From Polynucleobacter sp. UB-Tiil-W10 (GTDB taxonomy: Bacteria > Pseudomonadota > Gammaproteobacteria > Burkholderiales > Burkholderiaceae), in assembly GCF_018881605.1 (NCBI RefSeq), contig NZ_JACVPZ010000001.1, positions 1,674,001-1,738,000 on the forward strand: a DNA stretch of 64,000 nt, written 5' to 3'. Every line of letters starts with the position of its first letter. The stretch's first letter is position 1. The position numbers were made by a program, and so were the translations under genes. This document shows positions 1 to 9,092 of the stretch, piece by piece. The notes below the pieces were generated by a model, which saw only the letters and a list, made by a program, of their open reading frames with translations, was not told the DNA's origin and did no database searches.

Positions 1-411
1 CCATTGCCTTCACTCCTTGGTGGGATGATCCTTGGGGTAGCTGCAGCTCTTTATGTATTGCTTCATGGGCGTATTTTAGGAATTAGCGGAATTGTTTCTG
101 GTTTGCTGCATCCTCAATTGAGTGATTCAGCATGGCGAGTTAGCTTGGTTTTGGGTTTAGTCTCCGCACCTTTTTTTGCCGCACTTTTTTTTGGAATATT
201 CCCAGTCGTAGAAATTGATTCAAATTGGTTTGCGATTGTGATTGCCGGTCTTCTAGTTGGCTTTGGCGCTCAATATGGATCAGGTTGCACTAGTGGTCAT
301 GGCATCTGTGGGCTTTCGCGTTTGTCTCCCCGATCACTAGTGGCTACTCTATCTTTTATGGGTGCAGGCTTTCTGATGGTTTTTATTCTTCGCCATTTGA
401 TCGGAGGCTAA
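1..411 (+). CDS. YeeE/YedE family membrane protein (5' partial)
   Basis: Inner-membrane protein of the YeeE/YedE (sulfur transport) family, half-size form. Hydrophobic segments cover most of the 136 visible residues, and the family hallmark GxxYGSGCTSGHG followed by CGLSRLSPRS is present near residues 87-110; its cysteines are the residues thought to handle thiosulfate or another sulfur species. The frame is open to the left edge (the first possible start is a TTG at 4), and homologues normally have about ten more N-terminal residues, so the true start probably lies outside the window. The stop is one base before the start of the next gene, a second YeeE-like half, so the two probably form one transporter. 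Substrate is not known. Confidence 0.85.
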   Translation, partial: PLPSLLGGMILGVAAALYVLLHGRILGISGIVSGLLHPQLSDSAWRVSLVLGLVSAPFFAALFFGIFPVVEIDSNWFAIVIAGLLVGFGAQYGSGCTSGHGICGLSRLSPRSLVATLSFMGAGFLMVFILRHLIGG

Positions 412-412
412 G

Positions 413-856
413 ATGAAAAAACATTTTGGTCTTGTTAGTCAATACGCTATTGGCGTCCTTTTTGGTTGGGGTTTAATCATCTCGGGCATGAGCAATCCTC
501 AGAAGATCTTGGGATTTTTGGATTTGACCGGTCTCTGGGATCCTTCCTTGATGTTTGTCATGTTGGGTGCTGTGATTGTGGGTCTTGGGGGTTTTTATGT
601 CGTTAGCAAAAGAACGCAAGCCTTTTTTGGCGGCGCCTTGCATATCCCAAATCGCCGAGACATTACCAAGCCCCTCATTATTGGCAGCTTGATTTTTGGA
701 GCGGGCTGGGGAATTGCTGGGTTTTGTCCAGGTCCAGCACTGGTTGCTTTGGGCGCTGGCCACCTTAAGGCCTTGGTATTTATTATTGCCATGCTTGCTG
801 GGATGGAGATTTGCGAGCGCTTCTTTACTGCCCATAGAAACAAGCCAAACCCCTGA
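413..856 (+). CDS. YeeE/YedE family membrane protein (DUF6691-like)
   Basis: Second half-size YeeE/YedE protein, 147 residues with about four membrane segments. The motif GFCPGPALVALGAG near residue 102 carries the conserved Cys of the family. It starts one base after the stop of the upstream partner, with a GGAGG-like Shine-Dalgarno sequence inside the end of that gene, so the two are translationally coupled. Such pairs are often linked to sulfur metabolism or persulfide handling, here followed by a DUF442 protein that is also commonly found beside persulfide genes. Function in this organism is inferred from family and context only. Confidence 0.85.
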   Translation: MKKHFGLVSQYAIGVLFGWGLIISGMSNPQKILGFLDLTGLWDPSLMFVMLGAVIVGLGGFYVVSKRTQAFFGGALHIPNRRDITKPLIIGSLIFGAGWGIAGFCPGPALVALGAGHLKALVFIIAMLAGMEICERFFTAHRNKPNP

Positions 857-912
857 AGCTAGCCTGATTTAAAATCAACCCTATTACACAGACATTTAAT
901 GTAGAGGGTTTC

Positions 913-1257
913 ATGAGTCTTCCTATTTCTTGCCACAACACCCAGTTTGGCACTCTTGGTCAAATCGACCCTAGCCATTTAGTAGAAATTGCCCAGCAGG
1001 GTTACAAGAGCGTGATTAATAATCGCCCTGATGGTGAGGGTGGCCCTGGTCAACCCTTGAATGCCGCGATTCAGGCTGAAGCTGAAAAGCTCGGCTTAAA
1101 TTACGTTTACTTGCCAGTGATTCCAGGTGCATTTACTCAGGCCCAAGTTCAAGAAATGGCGCGCCTCTTGAAAACTCTGCCAGGTCCTATTTTGGCTTTT
1201 TGTCGTTCAGGTGCTCGCTCTACAAACTTATATCAACTTGCTTTGCAACTTGGTTAA
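913..1257 (+). CDS. DUF442 / beta-lactamase-hydrolase-like phosphatase domain protein (TIGR01244 family)
   Basis: Small cytoplasmic protein of 114 residues with the tyrosine-phosphatase-like fold called DUF442 or BLH N-domain. The NNRPDGE block (residues 36-42) and the active-site loop CRSGAR (Cys97 to Arg102) are intact. In other bacteria this domain is fused to or adjacent to persulfide dioxygenases and YeeE-type transporters, where it may act as a sulfurtransferase rather than a phosphatase; the two YeeE genes upstream fit that. A GAGGG Shine-Dalgarno sequence precedes the ATG. Which chemistry it performs cannot be decided from sequence. Confidence 0.85.
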   Translation: MSLPISCHNTQFGTLGQIDPSHLVEIAQQGYKSVINNRPDGEGGPGQPLNAAIQAEAEKLGLNYVYLPVIPGAFTQAQVQEMARLLKTLPGPILAFCRSGARSTNLYQLALQLG

Positions 1258-1280
1258 TTAAAAAGAGCATTCGCTAAAGC

Positions 1281-1700
1281 ATGCGCATCACGATTCCGGA
1301 AGATAGAAAACTCGTTCATGAAATGATCATGCCCATTCGTTGGGGTGATATGGATGCGTATGGGCATGTCAACAATACTGTGTACTTTCGGTATATGGAA
1401 CAAGCTCGATGCGAGTGGATTACTTCATTGGGTTATGAAGTTGCACCTGGTCGCGAATCGATGTTGATGATCAATGGCTTTTGTAATTTCTATCAACAAC
1501 TTGCTTATCCAGGTGAGTTGATACTCAAGACCTCGATTGGTGCAGTGGGCCGAACTAGCCTTGATCTGTATACCAGCATGGCGTTAACTACCGCGCCTGA
1601 TGCAGAGGCTGCCATTGGCGGTGCAACAATGGTCTGGGTAGATCTCACCACGAATACATCAGCGCCTTGGCCTGAGCACGTTCTGCAAAAGTTGCGCTAG
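1281..1700 (+). CDS. Acyl-CoA thioesterase, 4-hydroxybenzoyl-CoA thioesterase (YbgC) type
   Basis: Hot-dog fold thioesterase of 139 residues. The signature WGDMDAYGHVNN (residues 21-32) contains the catalytic Asp25 and the GHVNN turn typical of the 4HBT/YbgC group. Expected to hydrolyse short or aromatic acyl-CoA in the cytoplasm; exact substrate unknown. It lies 6 bases upstream of mnmH in the same orientation and two genes upstream of a KAS III-like enzyme, so thioesterase and condensing enzyme may be co-transcribed. Confidence 0.88.
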   Translation: MRITIPEDRKLVHEMIMPIRWGDMDAYGHVNNTVYFRYMEQARCEWITSLGYEVAPGRESMLMINGFCNFYQQLAYPGELILKTSIGAVGRTSLDLYTSMALTTAPDAEAAIGGATMVWVDLTTNTSAPWPEHVLQKLR

Positions 1701-1706
1701 TCGATC

Positions 1707-2786
1707 GTGCAACCCAGTAATCCCCACATCCTAAGGTCCGAACAATTTTTATCTGAGTTGGATCAATTTGATCTCATTATTGACGTCAGATCTCCAGCGG
1801 AATTTGCCTTGGATCATATTCCGGGTGCGGTCAACTATCCGGTTCTCAGCAACGAAGAGCGTATAACGATTGGCACTTTGTACAAGCAGGAATCTCCATT
1901 TGCCGCCAAGAAATTGGGTGCCGCATTAGTCTCACGTAATATTGCCAATCATCTCGAAAATCATTTTCTGGACTTGCCTCGTGAATGGCGACCACTCATT
2001 TATTGCTGGCGTGGTGGCGAGCGTAGCGGGGCCTTTACCCATATCTTGAATCGCATCGGCTGGAAGGCTAAACAACTCGAAGGGGGCTATCAAGGGTTTC
2101 GTCGCACTGTGATTGATGGCTTAGACCAAGCGGCCAGCCAATTTTCATTTCAGGTTATCTGCGGGATGACCGGCAGTGGCAAGACAAGAGTCTTACAAGA
2201 GATCGGTGCACTAGGTGCGCAGATTCTGGATCTAGAGTGCTTGGCTGTGCACCGTGGCTCGGTTTTGGGTAACGAGCCCAATATTGATCAGCCGTCTCAA
2301 AAAGGCTTTGAGACTGCGCTATGGAATGCCTTGCGCTCCCTTGATCCCACTCAACCTGTGTTTGTGGAATCTGAAAGCAAGAAGGTCGGCGGCTTACATG
2401 TGCCCGATGCCTTGATGGAAAAAATTCGCAATGGTGCATGTATTGAGTTGAGATCAAGTGCGCAAACACGTGTCTCTTGGTTAATTCGTGAGTACCATCA
2501 CTTCTTAACGGATACCGATCAGTTCAAACAAAAATTGGCTTTGCTCACTACGCATTATGGAAAAGTACAGATTGCTAAGTGGAATGAAGAAATTGATGCA
2601 GGCCATTTTCCAGAGCTCGTAGAGGAGTTGCTGGTAAAACATTACGACCCCTCATATCAATCATCGATAGTGCGGAATTTCCCCAATTACAAAATTGAAC
2701 ACTTTGTACAACTTGAAAACGATAGTGATGCAGCTTTTGATGCGGCTGCTAAAGCTATTCTAGAAAAGAAGGTAATCAAATCATGA
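1707..2786 (+). CDS. mnmH: tRNA 2-selenouridine synthase
   Basis: MnmH/SelU converts 2-thiouridine at the wobble position of some tRNAs to 2-selenouridine, through a geranylated intermediate. The 359-residue protein has an N-terminal rhodanese domain (residues 1-140) with active-site Cys100 in YCWRGGERSG and a C-terminal P-loop domain starting with GMTGSGKT (153-160), the standard architecture and length. Start is GTG at 1707, six bases after the previous stop. The stop overlaps the next ATG by 4 nt. No selD (selenophosphate synthetase) is visible in the window; if it is absent from the genome the enzyme may only geranylate. Confidence 0.92.
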   Translation: MQPSNPHILRSEQFLSELDQFDLIIDVRSPAEFALDHIPGAVNYPVLSNEERITIGTLYKQESPFAAKKLGAALVSRNIANHLENHFLDLPREWRPLIYCWRGGERSGAFTHILNRIGWKAKQLEGGYQGFRRTVIDGLDQAASQFSFQVICGMTGSGKTRVLQEIGALGAQILDLECLAVHRGSVLGNEPNIDQPSQKGFETALWNALRSLDPTQPVFVESESKKVGGLHVPDALMEKIRNGACIELRSSAQTRVSWLIREYHHFLTDTDQFKQKLALLTTHYGKVQIAKWNEEIDAGHFPELVEELLVKHYDPSYQSSIVRNFPNYKIEHFVQLENDSDAAFDAAAKAILEKKVIKS

Positions 2787-3817
2787 ATCAACACTCAGAT
2801 CATCATCGTGGCCACGTAGTGGCTGGAATAGCGGGTTTTGGAACTTATGCACCAGCAGCTCGAGTGAGCGCAGATGAGCTCGCAAAACAGGCAAATATCC
2901 CGGTCGAAAGATTGACCGAGGGAATTGGATTTACGCATATTCATAAAGCAAACGATGAAGAGCATCCTTTCACTATGGGACTTGCTGCGGCAAAAGAAGC
3001 CTTGTTAGATGCCGGCATGCGCGGCGAGGATGTTGACTTGGTGATTTTCGTTTCTGCTGGTGATTATGACTATCGGTTTTGGTGTCCCTCGAGTGCTGTT
3101 GTGCGAGAGCTGGGTTGTCGCCACGCTTATTCCTTTGAAGTTCGCAATGGTTGCGCCGGTGGTAACTTAGCCTGCAATATTGCCATGGGCCTCATGGACC
3201 GTGACTCATCGGTAAAAACGGCATTGATTATCTGTGCCGACACTTTATCTCGAGTAATTTCTCCGGAGATTCCAGAGTGCCATCCTTTACTTTACTTTGG
3301 TGATGGCGCAGCTGCAGTAGTGCTGAAAAGAAATCATCCCCGCTATCAGTTGCTAAGCTTCGCTGAACATACAGATGGTGATCTAGGTGATTTACTGCGA
3401 GTTGAAGCTGGTGGTACGCGAAATCCTATTAATAAAGAATTTAATGATTGGACCAAGACCTATTCAAAAGTGGATGCAGAAGCATTTGCTAATTTGATCG
3501 ATAAGGTTTATCTCAAAGAATATCTTGCTGTAATTAAGCGAGCGCTAGAGCGATCTGGTCATAGTGTCACGGAAATGGAATACATCCTCATGAATCAGGT
3601 GAAGCATTCCTTGCGTACGCATATCTTGGAAGGTATTGGTATGCCAGAAGATCATACTTATATCTCTATGGATGAGTTTGGGCATATTGGCCCAGCCGAT
3701 TGCTTATTTACGATGGCAAAGGCCCATCGCGAAGGTTTGTTATCTGAGGGTAAGTTGGCAATTTTGGCTTCGAGCGGTCTTGGATTCTCTTGGGCTGCCA
3801 CTATTATTCGTTGCTAA
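2783..3817 (+). CDS. 3-oxoacyl-ACP synthase III-like condensing enzyme
   Basis: Thiolase-fold protein of the FabH/KAS III superfamily, 344 residues. Visible: nucleophile Cys124 in RNGCAGG, the YFGDGAAA loop (171-178), His275 in NQVKHS. In ordinary FabH a third catalytic residue, Asn, lies in a GNT motif; here the matching place reads FGHIGP with His301, so the triad appears to be Cys-His-His. It differs too much from the housekeeping FabH to be assigned that role, and no fatty acid synthesis genes surround it. It could make a 3-oxoacyl product, perform acyl transfer, or act like PqsD/CerJ enzymes. ATGA overlap with mnmH shows coupling; followed by a strong terminator. Confidence 0.85.
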   Translation: MNQHSDHHRGHVVAGIAGFGTYAPAARVSADELAKQANIPVERLTEGIGFTHIHKANDEEHPFTMGLAAAKEALLDAGMRGEDVDLVIFVSAGDYDYRFWCPSSAVVRELGCRHAYSFEVRNGCAGGNLACNIAMGLMDRDSSVKTALIICADTLSRVISPEIPECHPLLYFGDGAAAVVLKRNHPRYQLLSFAEHTDGDLGDLLRVEAGGTRNPINKEFNDWTKTYSKVDAEAFANLIDKVYLKEYLAVIKRALERSGHSVTEMEYILMNQVKHSLRTHILEGIGMPEDHTYISMDEFGHIGPADCLFTMAKAHREGLLSEGKLAILASSGLGFSWAATIIRC

Positions 3818-3840
3818 AAATTCGGAATCATCTTTGCAGT

Positions 3841-3868
3841 AAAAAGCCCCGTCTTAACGGGGCTTTTT
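3841..3868. terminator. Bidirectional intrinsic terminator
   Basis: Ten-base-pair stem with arms AAAAAGCCCC and GGGGCTTTTT around an 8-nt loop. The A-run and T-run make it work on both strands; it separates the convergent KAS III-like gene and glutaryl-CoA dehydrogenase gene. Confidence 0.92.
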
Positions 3869-3884
3869 ACTTGCTAGCTTACGT

Positions 3885-5069
3885 CTAGCTAAATGCTTGA
3901 ATGCCAGTTTGTGCTCGACCCAGAATGAGGGCATGAATATCGTGAGTGCCTTCATAAGTATTCACAACTTCTAGGTTCAGCATATGACGAACAACACCAT
4001 ACTCATCGGAGATGCCATTGCCGCCGTGCATATCGCGCGCCATACGAGCAATGTCTAAAGACTTGCCGCAGGAATTGCGCTTCATGATGGAGGTAATCTC
4101 TGGAGCGGCAATGCCTTCATCTTTCATGCGACCTAAACGCAAGCAACCCTGAAGACCTAAGGTGATTTCAGTTTGCATATCTGCCAATTTTTTCTGAATC
4201 AATTGGTTTGCAGCCAATGGCTTACCAAATTGTTTGCGATCCATGGTGTATTGGCGAGCTGCATACCAACACCATTCAGCTGCGCCTAGTGCACCCCAAG
4301 CAATACCGTAGCGAGCAGAGTTTAAGCAGGTGAAGGGACCCTTTAGACCTTCAATTTCAGGGAATTCATTTTCTGCAGGAACGAATACTTCGTCCATTAC
4401 GATTTCGCCAGTGATGGAGGCGCGTAGACCCATCTTGCCGCTGATTTTTGGAGCGCTTAAGCCCTTCATCCCTTTTTCTAGGATATAGCCGCGAATGATG
4501 CCTTCATCATTTTTCGCCCACACCACAAATACATCGGCAATCGGAGAGTTGGAGATCCACATCTTCGAACCGGTTAATGAAAATCCACCAGGAACTTTCT
4601 TAGCGCGAGTAATCATGCCACCAGCATCGGATCCATAGTTGGGTTCCGTTAAGCCAAAGCAACCTATCCATTCGCCGCTAGCTAATTTAGGCAGGTACTT
4701 TTGCTTTTGTGCTTCACTACCAAATTCGTTGATAGGAACCATTACTAAAGATGACTGCACACTCATCATCGAACGATAGCCAGAATCAACGCGCTCAATC
4801 TCACGAGCAATTAAACCGTAAGACACATAGTTCAAATTAGCTCCACCGTATTGCTCGGGGATCGTGATGCCTAAAAGGCCAAGCTCACCCATTTCGCGGA
4901 AGATGGCAGGGTCTGTCGTTTCATTGCGGTATGCATCATGAATGCGCGGCATGAGACGTCCTTGAGCGTATTCAGCGGCTGCATCACGAACCATGCGCTC
5001 GTCTTCAGTCAGCTGGGTATCGAGAAGCAGGGGATCTGCCCAATTAAAGCTCGCCTTACTTTTGCTCAT
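3885..5069 (-). CDS. gcdH: Glutaryl-CoA dehydrogenase
   Basis: FAD enzyme of the acyl-CoA dehydrogenase family that oxidises and decarboxylates glutaryl-CoA to crotonyl-CoA in lysine and tryptophan breakdown, passing electrons to ETF. The 394 residues are the usual length; [15 protein letters not shown] and the C-terminal block [20 protein letters not shown] with the catalytic Glu at about 373 are characteristic of GcdH rather than other ACADs. ETF-ubiquinone oxidoreductase, the next electron acceptor, is encoded at 9563-11233. Divergent from the queuosine transporter gene, with about 100 bp between starts. Confidence 0.93.
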   Translation of the reverse strand: MSKSKASFNWADPLLLDTQLTEDERMVRDAAAEYAQGRLMPRIHDAYRNETTDPAIFREMGELGLLGITIPEQYGGANLNYVSYGLIAREIERVDSGYRSMMSVQSSLVMVPINEFGSEAQKQKYLPKLASGEWIGCFGLTEPNYGSDAGGMITRAKKVPGGFSLTGSKMWISNSPIADVFVVWAKNDEGIIRGYILEKGMKGLSAPKISGKMGLRASITGEIVMDEVFVPAENEFPEIEGLKGPFTCLNSARYGIAWGALGAAEWCWYAARQYTMDRKQFGKPLAANQLIQKKLADMQTEITLGLQGCLRLGRMKDEGIAAPEITSIMKRNSCGKSLDIARMARDMHGGNGISDEYGVVRHMLNLEVVNTYEGTHDIHALILGRAQTGIQAFS

Positions 5070-5173
5070 TGCCTTGTCATCCTCTATTTGGTTTGATCGC
5101 CACTTTTCGCCTGCTTCCTGCGAATTTCCAAGAATGCAGATATTCTCTTTCTATTATCCATTTTTCTGCACTT

Positions 5174-5884
5174 ATGGACTCACCTAGACGCCACCACCGC
5201 TATTACGACCTGATTCTGACTGCCTTCGTGGTCGTTTTGTTGTGCTCGAACTTTATTGGTGCTGGTAAAGCAGCCCAAGTCGATTTGCCGTACTTCGGAA
5301 ATGTGCCATTTGGCGGTGGAATTCTATTTTTCCCAATCGCCTATTTTTTCGGCGACATCCTAACCGAGGTTTATGGTTATGCCTACGATCGCAGAGCAGT
5401 TTGGGCAGGTTTTACTGCGCTCGCATTTGCGGCCATCATGGCTCAGGTTGTCATAGCCTTGCCAGTTGCTCCTGGTGATTACATGGCCAATTATCAGCAT
5501 GGCTTGGAAACAGTTTTTGGAAACTCTTGGCGTATCGCCTTGGCTTCCATGTTCTCGTTTTGGTGCGGCAGTCTCGTGAATAGCTATGTTTTAGCGAAAA
5601 TGAAAGTCTGGACTCAGGGGCGTTTTCTATGGATGCGTACTATCGGTTCAACTGCAGTTGGGGAGATGGTTGATTCCTCATTTTTCTATATATTGGCTTT
5701 CTACGGTATTTGGCCAACCGAAGAAGTCATCCAGGTAGCGCTTGCCCAATATGTGCTGAAAACTGCTTGGGAGGTCTTAGCAACCCCCATGACCTATTGG
5801 GTCGTGAACTTTCTGAAGCGCAAGGAAAATGAGGATTTTTACGATATTCATACGAATTTCACCCCATTTAGGGTCAAAGTCTGA
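5174..5884 (+). CDS. Queuosine precursor transporter (YhhQ family)
   Basis: Integral membrane protein of 236 residues with about six hydrophobic segments, of the YhhQ/DUF165 family that imports preQ0/preQ1 for queuosine tRNA modification. Conserved text includes FPIAYFFGDILTEVYGY and GSTAVGEMVDSSFF. The open frame extends upstream to 5069, but that extension overlaps the gcdH start and lacks membrane character; ATG 5174 gives the usual N-terminus just before the first membrane helix. Located divergently from gcdH. Confidence 0.9.
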   Translation: MDSPRRHHRYYDLILTAFVVVLLCSNFIGAGKAAQVDLPYFGNVPFGGGILFFPIAYFFGDILTEVYGYAYDRRAVWAGFTALAFAAIMAQVVIALPVAPGDYMANYQHGLETVFGNSWRIALASMFSFWCGSLVNSYVLAKMKVWTQGRFLWMRTIGSTAVGEMVDSSFFYILAFYGIWPTEEVIQVALAQYVLKTAWEVLATPMTYWVVNFLKRKENEDFYDIHTNFTPFRVKV

Positions 5885-5940
5885 CCTAAGCCAATGGCTT
5901 CCTGCCAAACAAAGCGTCTAAGCCGTTAAAATAATGGTCT

Positions 5941-5962
5941 TTGCCCCCAAATTCGGGGGTAA
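5941..5962 (+). promoter_or_regulatory. Hairpin in the leader of the ABC-F gene
   Basis: TTGCCCCC pairs with GGGGGTAA around a 6-nt loop (8-bp stem including one G-T pair), 37 nt upstream of the GTG start. ABC-F genes are often controlled by attenuation in their leaders. No T-run follows directly, so it is a candidate structure, not a proven attenuator. Confidence 0.4.
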
Positions 5963-5998
5963 CTATTGAATTGAATTTCAGAAAGTTAGAAAACATCC

Positions 5999-7606
5999 GT
6001 GCTGTCAGCATCTAATATCACTATGCAGTTTGGGGCAAAGCCCTTGTTTGAAAATATTTCCGTCAAGTTTGGCGGCGGTAATCGTTATGGCCTCATTGGC
6101 GCAAACGGTTGCGGTAAATCAACCTTCATGAAAATTCTAGGTGGCGAGCTTGAGCCAACTAGCGGTAATGTGAGCTTAGATCCCGGTATTCGTTTGGGTA
6201 AGCTGCGTCAGGATCAATTTGCTTACGAGGATGTGCGCGTACTCGACGTAGTGATGATGGGTCACGAAGAGATGTGGAAGGCTGCTGCTGAGCGCGATGC
6301 TATCTACGCCAATCCAGATGCTACTGATGAAGACTACATGAAGGCTGCCGAGCTTGAAGGTAAGTACGCTGAATACGGTGGCTATACCGCAGAAGCAAAA
6401 GCAGGGGAGTTGTTATTGGGAATTGGTATTCCTATCGAGCAACACAATGGCCTGATGAGCAACGTTGCTCCAGGTTGGAAGTTGCGCGTATTGCTTGCAC
6501 AAGCATTGTTCTCCGACCCAGATGTATTGTTGCTTGATGAGCCAACCAATAACTTGGATATTCACTCTATTCATTGGCTTGAAGATATCCTGAATCAGAT
6601 CAAGAGCACCATCGTCATCATTTCCCATGATCGTCACTTCCTGAATGAAGTCTGTACGCATATGGCGGATATGGACTATGGAACATTGAAGGTCTACCCA
6701 GGTAACTACGATTCATACATGCTTGCTTCTGTGCAGGCGCGTACGCAACAACTCAGTTCTAACGTAAAAGCTAAAGAAAAAATTGCTGAATTAGCGGCTT
6801 TCGTGGCCCGCTTCTCTGCAAATGCATCTAAAGCACGTCAAGCTACATCACGTCAGAGGCAGCTAGAAAAAATTGAGATTGTTGAAGTAAAGCCTTCATC
6901 ACGTCAGAACCCATTTATTCGTTTTGATACTGAGAAAAAACTGCACAATATGGCGGTAGAGTGCAATGCTTTGACTAAGGCCTATGACCGCACTATCTTC
7001 AAGAACCTCAAGCTTAGTATTCGCGCCGGCGAAAAGATTGCGATCATCGGTCAGAACGGCGCAGGCAAGACAACACTTTTAAAAACGATTCTTAGCAAGC
7101 GTTTTGATGGTATTGCTGCTGATAGCGGTGATGTGAAGTGGGCCGAAAATGCCAATGTAGGTGTGATGCCCCAAGACAATACTGAGATGTTTGCTAAAGA
7201 TGAGCTGCTCATGGATTGGATGAATTGGTGGCGTAATACTGGTGATGACGATCAAGTCATTCGTGGCACTTTAGGCCGCCTTCTGTTCTCCGGTGATGAT
7301 ATTGGCAAGTCTGTCAAAGTTCTTTCGGGTGGTGAAAAGGGCAGAATGATTTGGGGCAAACTCATGCTCCAAAAATATAATGTTCTGGCAATGGATGAGC
7401 CAACCAATCACATGGATATGGAATCGATTGAGAGTTTGCAAATTGCGCTTGAGAAATTCGATGGCACTTTAATATTCGTTTCTCATGACCGTGAATTCGT
7501 ATCTGCGTTAGCAAATCGTATCTTAGAGGTGAAGATGGATGGAACTATTGCAGATTACTCTGGCACCTACGAAGAGTATTTGCGAAGCCAGGCTATAGCT
7601 GGCTAA
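5999..7606 (+). CDS. ABC-F family ATPase, YbiT type
   Basis: Soluble protein with two ABC cassettes and no membrane domain, 535 residues; acts on the ribosome in translation. First Walker [10 protein letters not shown] (34-42), degenerate first signature APGWKLRV, Walker [12 protein letters not shown]; second cassette with [17 protein letters not shown] and [10 protein letters not shown]. The text closely follows E. coli YbiT, including the modified first signature. Start is GTG 5999, giving the N-terminus [12 protein letters not shown] typical of the subfamily; the Shine-Dalgarno sequence is weak. A hairpin lies in the leader and a strong terminator follows. Confidence 0.92.
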   Translation: MLSASNITMQFGAKPLFENISVKFGGGNRYGLIGANGCGKSTFMKILGGELEPTSGNVSLDPGIRLGKLRQDQFAYEDVRVLDVVMMGHEEMWKAAAERDAIYANPDATDEDYMKAAELEGKYAEYGGYTAEAKAGELLLGIGIPIEQHNGLMSNVAPGWKLRVLLAQALFSDPDVLLLDEPTNNLDIHSIHWLEDILNQIKSTIVIISHDRHFLNEVCTHMADMDYGTLKVYPGNYDSYMLASVQARTQQLSSNVKAKEKIAELAAFVARFSANASKARQATSRQRQLEKIEIVEVKPSSRQNPFIRFDTEKKLHNMAVECNALTKAYDRTIFKNLKLSIRAGEKIAIIGQNGAGKTTLLKTILSKRFDGIAADSGDVKWAENANVGVMPQDNTEMFAKDELLMDWMNWWRNTGDDDQVIRGTLGRLLFSGDDIGKSVKVLSGGEKGRMIWGKLMLQKYNVLAMDEPTNHMDMESIESLQIALEKFDGTLIFVSHDREFVSALANRILEVKMDGTIADYSGTYEEYLRSQAIAG

Positions 7607-7634
7607 TACCAGTCAAGCAACTAGCTGTTTATAG

Positions 7635-7662
7635 AAATAAGCCCATCAGTTGGGCTTATTTT
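7635..7662. terminator. Bidirectional intrinsic terminator
   Basis: Perfect 11-bp stem (AAATAAGCCCA with TGGGCTTATTT) and a 5-nt loop, ending in a T-run on the plus strand. It serves the ABC-F gene and overlaps the last codons of the convergent DUF1289 gene. Confidence 0.9.
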
Positions 7663-7915
7663 CTTTGGCTTGTCGTTGGAAGCGTGTTGCAGTACCTTCC
7701 GCGCGAATGCGCTGCCATACCGAATCCTTTTCATCCTGAGAAAAGAATACCCAATTACTCACTTCGCCAAGAGTGCGTCCGCAGCCTTGGCAGATCTCAT
7801 CGTAAAGCGTGGTACATACTCCGATGCAGGGCGAGTCAGAGTCTGCATCCCCTGTAGAGAGTGAGTGTGAGCCGTCTTGCACAGTCGGTTTAGTGTTGTC
7901 GCTTCCAGAATTCAT
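7646..7915 (-). CDS. DUF1289 domain-containing protein
   Basis: Small protein of 89 residues. The core SPCIGVCTTLYDEICQGC (about residues 28-45) has the four-cysteine pattern CxxxC...CxxC of DUF1289, probably binding a metal, followed by TLGEVSNW. No function is established for the family. It overlaps the preceding gene on the same strand (COG3146 protein) by 4 nt, so both are in one transcript with glyoxalase I. Some of its C-terminal codons form half of a terminator stem. Confidence 0.85.
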   Translation of the reverse strand: MNSGSDNTKPTVQDGSHSLSTGDADSDSPCIGVCTTLYDEICQGCGRTLGEVSNWVFFSQDEKDSVWQRIRAEGTATRFQRQAKENKPN

Positions 7916-9090
7916 GGCTGTACTTTAGACGATTTCAAAGGACTGTGCTCGGCGAGTTCATCTACGTAGGCACCAATACCTTGATGCTCGCGATTTAAAA
8001 AGTGCTGTACTGCTTTAGCAAACTGAGGATCGGCAATGAAGTGAGCGGATTGTATGGTTGTTGGCAAGAAGCCCCTGGCCATCTTGTGCTCGCCTTGCGC
8101 TCCACCTTCAAAGGTTTGAATGCGGTTGCTAATGCAGTATTCAATCGCTTGATAGTAGGCGGTTTCAAAGTGCAAACAGGGGATATGTTCAATGGCACCC
8201 CAATATCTACCATAAGCCTTGGAGGTAGTAGGGTCAACAACGAGCAACGACGCGGCAATCGGATTGCCATTGCGCTCCGCAATAATGAGATGTAAGTTTT
8301 GTGGCATGCGCTGTGCCCACAACTGAAAGAATGTTTCACTCAAATAAGGGCTGGACTGATGCTCTAAGTAGGTATTCTCATAACAGCGGTAAAAGAACTC
8401 CCAATCAGCAGCGGTTGAGGATATTCCAGGAACGTGCCTAAAACGAATGAGCTCTCGCGCCACCTGCTCACGCTCACGCCGAATATTTTTGCGGCGCTTC
8501 ATCGTGAGGGCGGCTAAAAATTGCTCGAAATGATCAAAGCCTTGGTTATGCCAATGAAACTGTACTGAATCTCGCAACATAAAACCTTGTTCTTTTAATC
8601 TCTCCACCTCAGTTGCATAAGGAAACAAGATGTGTGCGGATGACAGATTATTTTGCAGAACCAAAGTCTTTAAGCCTTCAATTAAGCGTTGGGCAATTAA
8701 GCCCGCATCAATCTGGCTCGCACTACCAGTGAGAATGCGTGATCCTTGAACTGGAGTAAAGGGGATGGCGCAGAGCGCTTTCGGAAAGTATTGCATTCCC
8801 TGTTGCTCATATGCTTGAGCCCAAGACCAGTCAAATACAAACTCCCCATAAGAATGTTGTTTCAAATACAGAGGCATAGCGCCCAGCAATGTCTGATCAT
8901 CCTTTAGGACAAGATGAGCAATTTGCCATCCTGAGTTACCGCCGACGCAAGCTGTTTCTTCTAAGGTACTGAGAAATTCATGGCGAAGAAAAGGACCGGC
9001 ATCTTTAGGAAGTAGGGCATTCCATTCGCCCGAAGGGATATCGCTTAAGCGATCTACTATTTCCAATTGAAGCGAATCGGGCCCCGCCAC
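7912..9090 (-). CDS. GNAT-fold protein of the COG3146 (DUF482) family
   Basis: Cytoplasmic protein of 392 residues related to the FemAB/GNAT superfamily and often annotated as a putative peptidoglycan-biosynthesis or N-acetyltransferase protein. Family text includes MKRRKNIRREREQV, the FYxCYxxTY segment and FEGGAQGEHKMARGF near the C-terminus. Start is GTG at 9090. It lies 2 nt behind gloA and overlaps the DUF1289 gene, an arrangement suggesting one operon. The acyl or aminoacyl donor and acceptor are unknown. Confidence 0.82.
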   Translation of the reverse strand: MAGPDSLQLEIVDRLSDIPSGEWNALLPKDAGPFLRHEFLSTLEETACVGGNSGWQIAHLVLKDDQTLLGAMPLYLKQHSYGEFVFDWSWAQAYEQQGMQYFPKALCAIPFTPVQGSRILTGSASQIDAGLIAQRLIEGLKTLVLQNNLSSAHILFPYATEVERLKEQGFMLRDSVQFHWHNQGFDHFEQFLAALTMKRRKNIRREREQVARELIRFRHVPGISSTAADWEFFYRCYENTYLEHQSSPYLSETFFQLWAQRMPQNLHLIIAERNGNPIAASLLVVDPTTSKAYGRYWGAIEHIPCLHFETAYYQAIEYCISNRIQTFEGGAQGEHKMARGFLPTTIQSAHFIADPQFAKAVQHFLNREHQGIGAYVDELAEHSPLKSSKVQP

Positions 9091-9092
9091 GA

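Noticed and set aside
473..843. Two long minus-strand open frames opposite the second YeeE gene
   Set aside because: They lie wholly within a well-supported membrane protein gene, have no Shine-Dalgarno sequence and encode unstructured-looking, family-less sequence.
7995..8339. Overlapping frames on both strands inside the COG3146 gene
   Set aside because: They are shorter, lack start signals and have no recognisable features, while the COG3146 frame carries conserved family blocks.
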